From positions 248,001 through 312,000 of the forward strand of contig NZ_SOZD01000002.1 in assembly GCF_004519335.1 (NCBI RefSeq): a DNA stretch of 64,000 bases. The letters are read 5' to 3'. The position numbers were made by a program, and so were the translations under genes. The DNA is from Jiella endophytica. GTDB taxonomy: Bacteria > Pseudomonadota > Alphaproteobacteria > Rhizobiales > Rhizobiaceae. Under the pieces are notes generated by a model, which was given only the letters and a program-made list of their open reading frames with translations, was not told the DNA's origin and searched no databases. Below, piece by piece: positions 62,057-64,000 of the stretch (position 1 is the stretch's first letter; every line of letters begins with the position of its first letter).

Positions 62057-62530
62057 ATGCATAACAATCAACGCAAAACGCCGAACCCGGGTTGGCATGA
62101 CCTCACACTCCCGAATCTCCTTCGGTCCCCACGTCATCTCGCCAAGAATACCTGCGGCAGCAACGCCGTCGAATTCGCCCTGATCCTTCCGGTCTTTCTC
62201 GTCCTGCTCTTCGCCTCGATCGCCGTCGGCTGGTATCTCGGGATCGCCCATTCCCTCGAGCAGATCTCGGCCGATGTCGGGCGCTATGCCATGGTCGGTC
62301 TGACGGCGGAGGAGCGGCAGGCGCTGATCGAGCGCCGCATCGAGGCGGACGCCGGCTCCTACGTCCTGATCCGCCCCGAAAAGCTGGTGGCGGCGGGCCG
62401 TGAGGACGCCGGTTCGCTGACCGTCACCGTCAGATACGACGCGTCCTACATCCCCGTCCCGCTGCTTCTCGCGGACATGGTCGGTTCGATGTCCTCGATC
62501 GAGCGCTCGGCGACGGTGATGCTGCCATGA
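62057..62530 (+). CDS. TadE-like pilus assembly/pseudopilin protein
   Basis: 157 residues. After about 45 basic N-terminal residues comes NAVEFALILPVFLVLLFASI, the TadE signature (conserved Glu within the first transmembrane helix, a prepilin-like feature). The C-terminal part is extracytoplasmic. It helps assemble Flp/Tad type IVc pili. The ATG at 62057 has GGGAG 9 bases upstream and is preferred over 62003. It overlaps the next gene by four bases (ATGA). Flp, tadA and the rest of the locus are not in view. Confidence 0.86.
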   Translation: MHNNQRKTPNPGWHDLTLPNLLRSPRHLAKNTCGSNAVEFALILPVFLVLLFASIAVGWYLGIAHSLEQISADVGRYAMVGLTAEERQALIERRIEADAGSYVLIRPEKLVAAGREDAGSLTVTVRYDASYIPVPLLLADMVGSMSSIERSATVMLP

Positions 62531-64000
62531 GCGCTCCCCTCGCCTCCCTTCGTCGCCTCCGCCGCGCCGAGGCCGGCTCGATCGTCGTCACCTTCGCCCT
62601 CAGCCTCCCGATCGTTCTCGGCTGTGCCGCCTTCGCGCTGGATCTCGGCGCCGCCTATCTGGAAAGGCGATCGCTGCAGGCGGCAACCGACGCTGCGGCC
62701 CTTGCCGCCGCCAGCCGCCCGGCCGATGCGGACAACGTCATCGACGCCGTTCTCGCAGCCAACGGCTTTGCCGAGGCGCGGCACACGCTCGTCTACGGCA
62801 TCTATCGTGACGATCCGAATATCGACAGGGACGCGCGTTTCCTGCCCGCCGGCAGCGGAAACGCCATCCGCGTCAGGGCGGAGACGACATGGCCGTTCGT
62901 CTTCGGCCGCGTTCTCGGCTTGCAGGACCTTGCGATCTCCTCGCGCTCCGAGGCGGCGTTGCTTCCCTCCGTAAGTCTCTCGGCCGGCAGCCGGCTCGCC
63001 TCCCTCGATCCGAAACTCATCAATGCCTTCCTCGATCCTCTGCTGGGCCTCAACGTCAATCTCACCGCCGCCGACTATCAGTGGCTCGCCCGTGCGCAGA
63101 TCGGGCTCGGCGCGTTGGGCCGGCGCCTCGCCGACACGCTGTCTGAAATACCCGACGCGTCTGCCGCCGTCGTCCTGCAGCACGACTTCCCGCTCTCCAC
63201 GGTGACCACCGCAATGTCGCAAGAACTGACGGTGACGGGCAACTATCTCGGCGCCTCGATCCTGCAGAAGGCGAGCTACTCGCCGCTCGCGGTCGCCACC
63301 ACCGTCAGGCTCGCCGACATCGTCGATCTCGACGAGCGGCAGGAGCGGCTCGCGGCGAACTATCCGGCCTCGGCGCTGACCGCGCGGCTGAACGTCCTCG
63401 ATATCGCCGGCGCCGCCATCCGCCCGAACGGCATCGGCAATGCGGTCTCCGCCGAGATCGACCTTGCGCCCGCCGGCTCGGTGCAGGCGGACGTCCTCCT
63501 CGCCGAAGCCATGCAGTCGGCGCGTTCGATTGCAGCCGGGGGCGTCGGGACTCGGGTGACCACCGACCAGCTCCGCATGCGGCTCGTCGCCTCCACCTTT
63601 GTCGATCTTGCCGGAGCGAAGGCGCTCCAACTGCCGGTAGAGGTGGTGGCCGCGGGCGGAACGGCTGAGGTGATCGCCGCGACCTGCGGTGCGAGCCTTG
63701 CCGACCGCGAAGTGCGCGTCGCCGTCACCCCGGGGCTGGTGCGGGCCTCGATCGGACAATTCGCCAAGCCGCTCGCCGCTGCCGCCGTCGGCGACAGCCT
63801 CGCCGAAGCGACGATCGTCGACGTCCTGCTGGCCCGGATCTCGGCCCGCGCCAACGTCGCCGTCGAGCAGACGACGCCGATCGTCCTGACCTTCCGCGGC
63901 AGCGAGATCGGCAACGGCACCGTCAAGACCGCGCGCACGCAGACGCTGGCATCGAGCCTGATCAGGCGCCTGATCGAGGAGACCGACGTCTCGGTCGACT
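62527..64000 (+). CDS. TadG-like pilus assembly protein, partial
   Basis: At least 491 residues, open at the right edge, beginning MSAPLASLRRLRRAEAGSIV. GSIVVTFALSLPIVLGCAAF is the TadG/TadE-like membrane anchor, followed by LDLGAAYLERRSLQAATDAA and LAAA, the usual Ala-rich helix of TadG. The rest is a large periplasmic region with repeated ISARANVAVEQTTPIVL-like beta segments and few Cys. Its start overlaps the TadE stop, so the two are coupled. The C terminus lies beyond the window. Confidence 0.85.
   Translation, partial: MSAPLASLRRLRRAEAGSIVVTFALSLPIVLGCAAFALDLGAAYLERRSLQAATDAAALAAASRPADADNVIDAVLAANGFAEARHTLVYGIYRDDPNIDRDARFLPAGSGNAIRVRAETTWPFVFGRVLGLQDLAISSRSEAALLPSVSLSAGSRLASLDPKLINAFLDPLLGLNVNLTAADYQWLARAQIGLGALGRRLADTLSEIPDASAAVVLQHDFPLSTVTTAMSQELTVTGNYLGASILQKASYSPLAVATTVRLADIVDLDERQERLAANYPASALTARLNVLDIAGAAIRPNGIGNAVSAEIDLAPAGSVQADVLLAEAMQSARSIAAGGVGTRVTTDQLRMRLVASTFVDLAGAKALQLPVEVVAAGGTAEVIAATCGASLADREVRVAVTPGLVRASIGQFAKPLAAAAVGDSLAEATIVDVLLARISARANVAVEQTTPIVLTFRGSEIGNGTVKTARTQTLASSLIRRLIEETDVSVD

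Noticed and set aside
62446-63759. 437-codon minus-strand frame over the TadE/TadG-like genes
   Set aside because: It is antisense to TadG-like coding sequence with the expected membrane anchor and is Arg/Gly-rich.

Overview
The window is 64 kb of GC-rich chromosome from an alphaproteobacterium, most likely a Hyphomicrobiales (Rhizobiales) member such as an Aurantimonadaceae or Rhizobiaceae relative. This rests on gene content: DUF1465/RcdA-like and DUF1013/TrcR-like cell-cycle proteins, a ChvE-GguAB sugar importer, a Smo-type polyol importer, glycine-betaine demethylation genes and abundant short intergenic palindromes. No rRNA, tRNA, CRISPR array, prophage or insertion sequence was seen. 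This placement is inference from gene families, not from a marker gene.

Region 1 (1-14106, plus strand) is a near-complete catabolic route from glycine betaine to glycine. gbcAB remove the first methyl group, dgcAB with their own electron transfer flavoprotein (etfAB) remove the second, and heterotetrameric sarcosine oxidase (soxBDAG; soxB enters from the left edge) removes the third. The cluster is interrupted by two families of palindromic repeats and by a small GIY-YIG nuclease gene between two copies of a MITE-like element. Region 2 (14314-15879, minus) is a DadA-type flavoprotein dehydrogenase behind a tandem glycine riboswitch, which ties it to the glycine made by region 1. Region 3 (16117-18612) is a large chemoreceptor.

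Region 4 (18634-30041) is a corrin-ring cluster: cbiX, cobH, cobL, cobI and a cbiG-cobJ fusion overlap or abut on the minus strand, and a TSUP permease and cobQ lie on the plus strand beyond a GGDEF-EAL gene. CbiX and full-length CbiG point to early cobalt insertion. CobH carries an extra N-terminal domain of about 300 residues. Region 5 (30066-32937) holds two cell-cycle-type regulators, a quinone oxidoreductase and a candidate small RNA.

Region 6 (33005-39616) is a sugar operon: GntR regulator, ChvE-GguAB importer, a Gfo/Idh/MocA dehydrogenase and a KDPG/KDPGal-type aldolase. Region 7 (39695-45612) is an RND efflux pump with two different adaptor lipoproteins and a divergent MarR regulator. 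Region 8 (45619-50935) holds an SDR aldose dehydrogenase, TspO, small secreted or membrane proteins and a pentulose kinase. Region 9 (51081-58962) is a PIN-toxin pair followed upstream by a sorbitol/mannitol import and oxidation operon under SmoC. Region 10 (59360-64000) is an ATP-grasp plus alpha-E pair and the start of a Tad-type pilus/pseudopilin locus whose second gene runs off the right edge.

The most unusual items are the inverted-repeat elements flanking the GIY-YIG gene (one copy supplies that gene's stop codon), the glycine riboswitch on a dadA-family gene, the CobH fusion, and a possible CUCCC-containing small RNA at about 30.76-30.93 kb.
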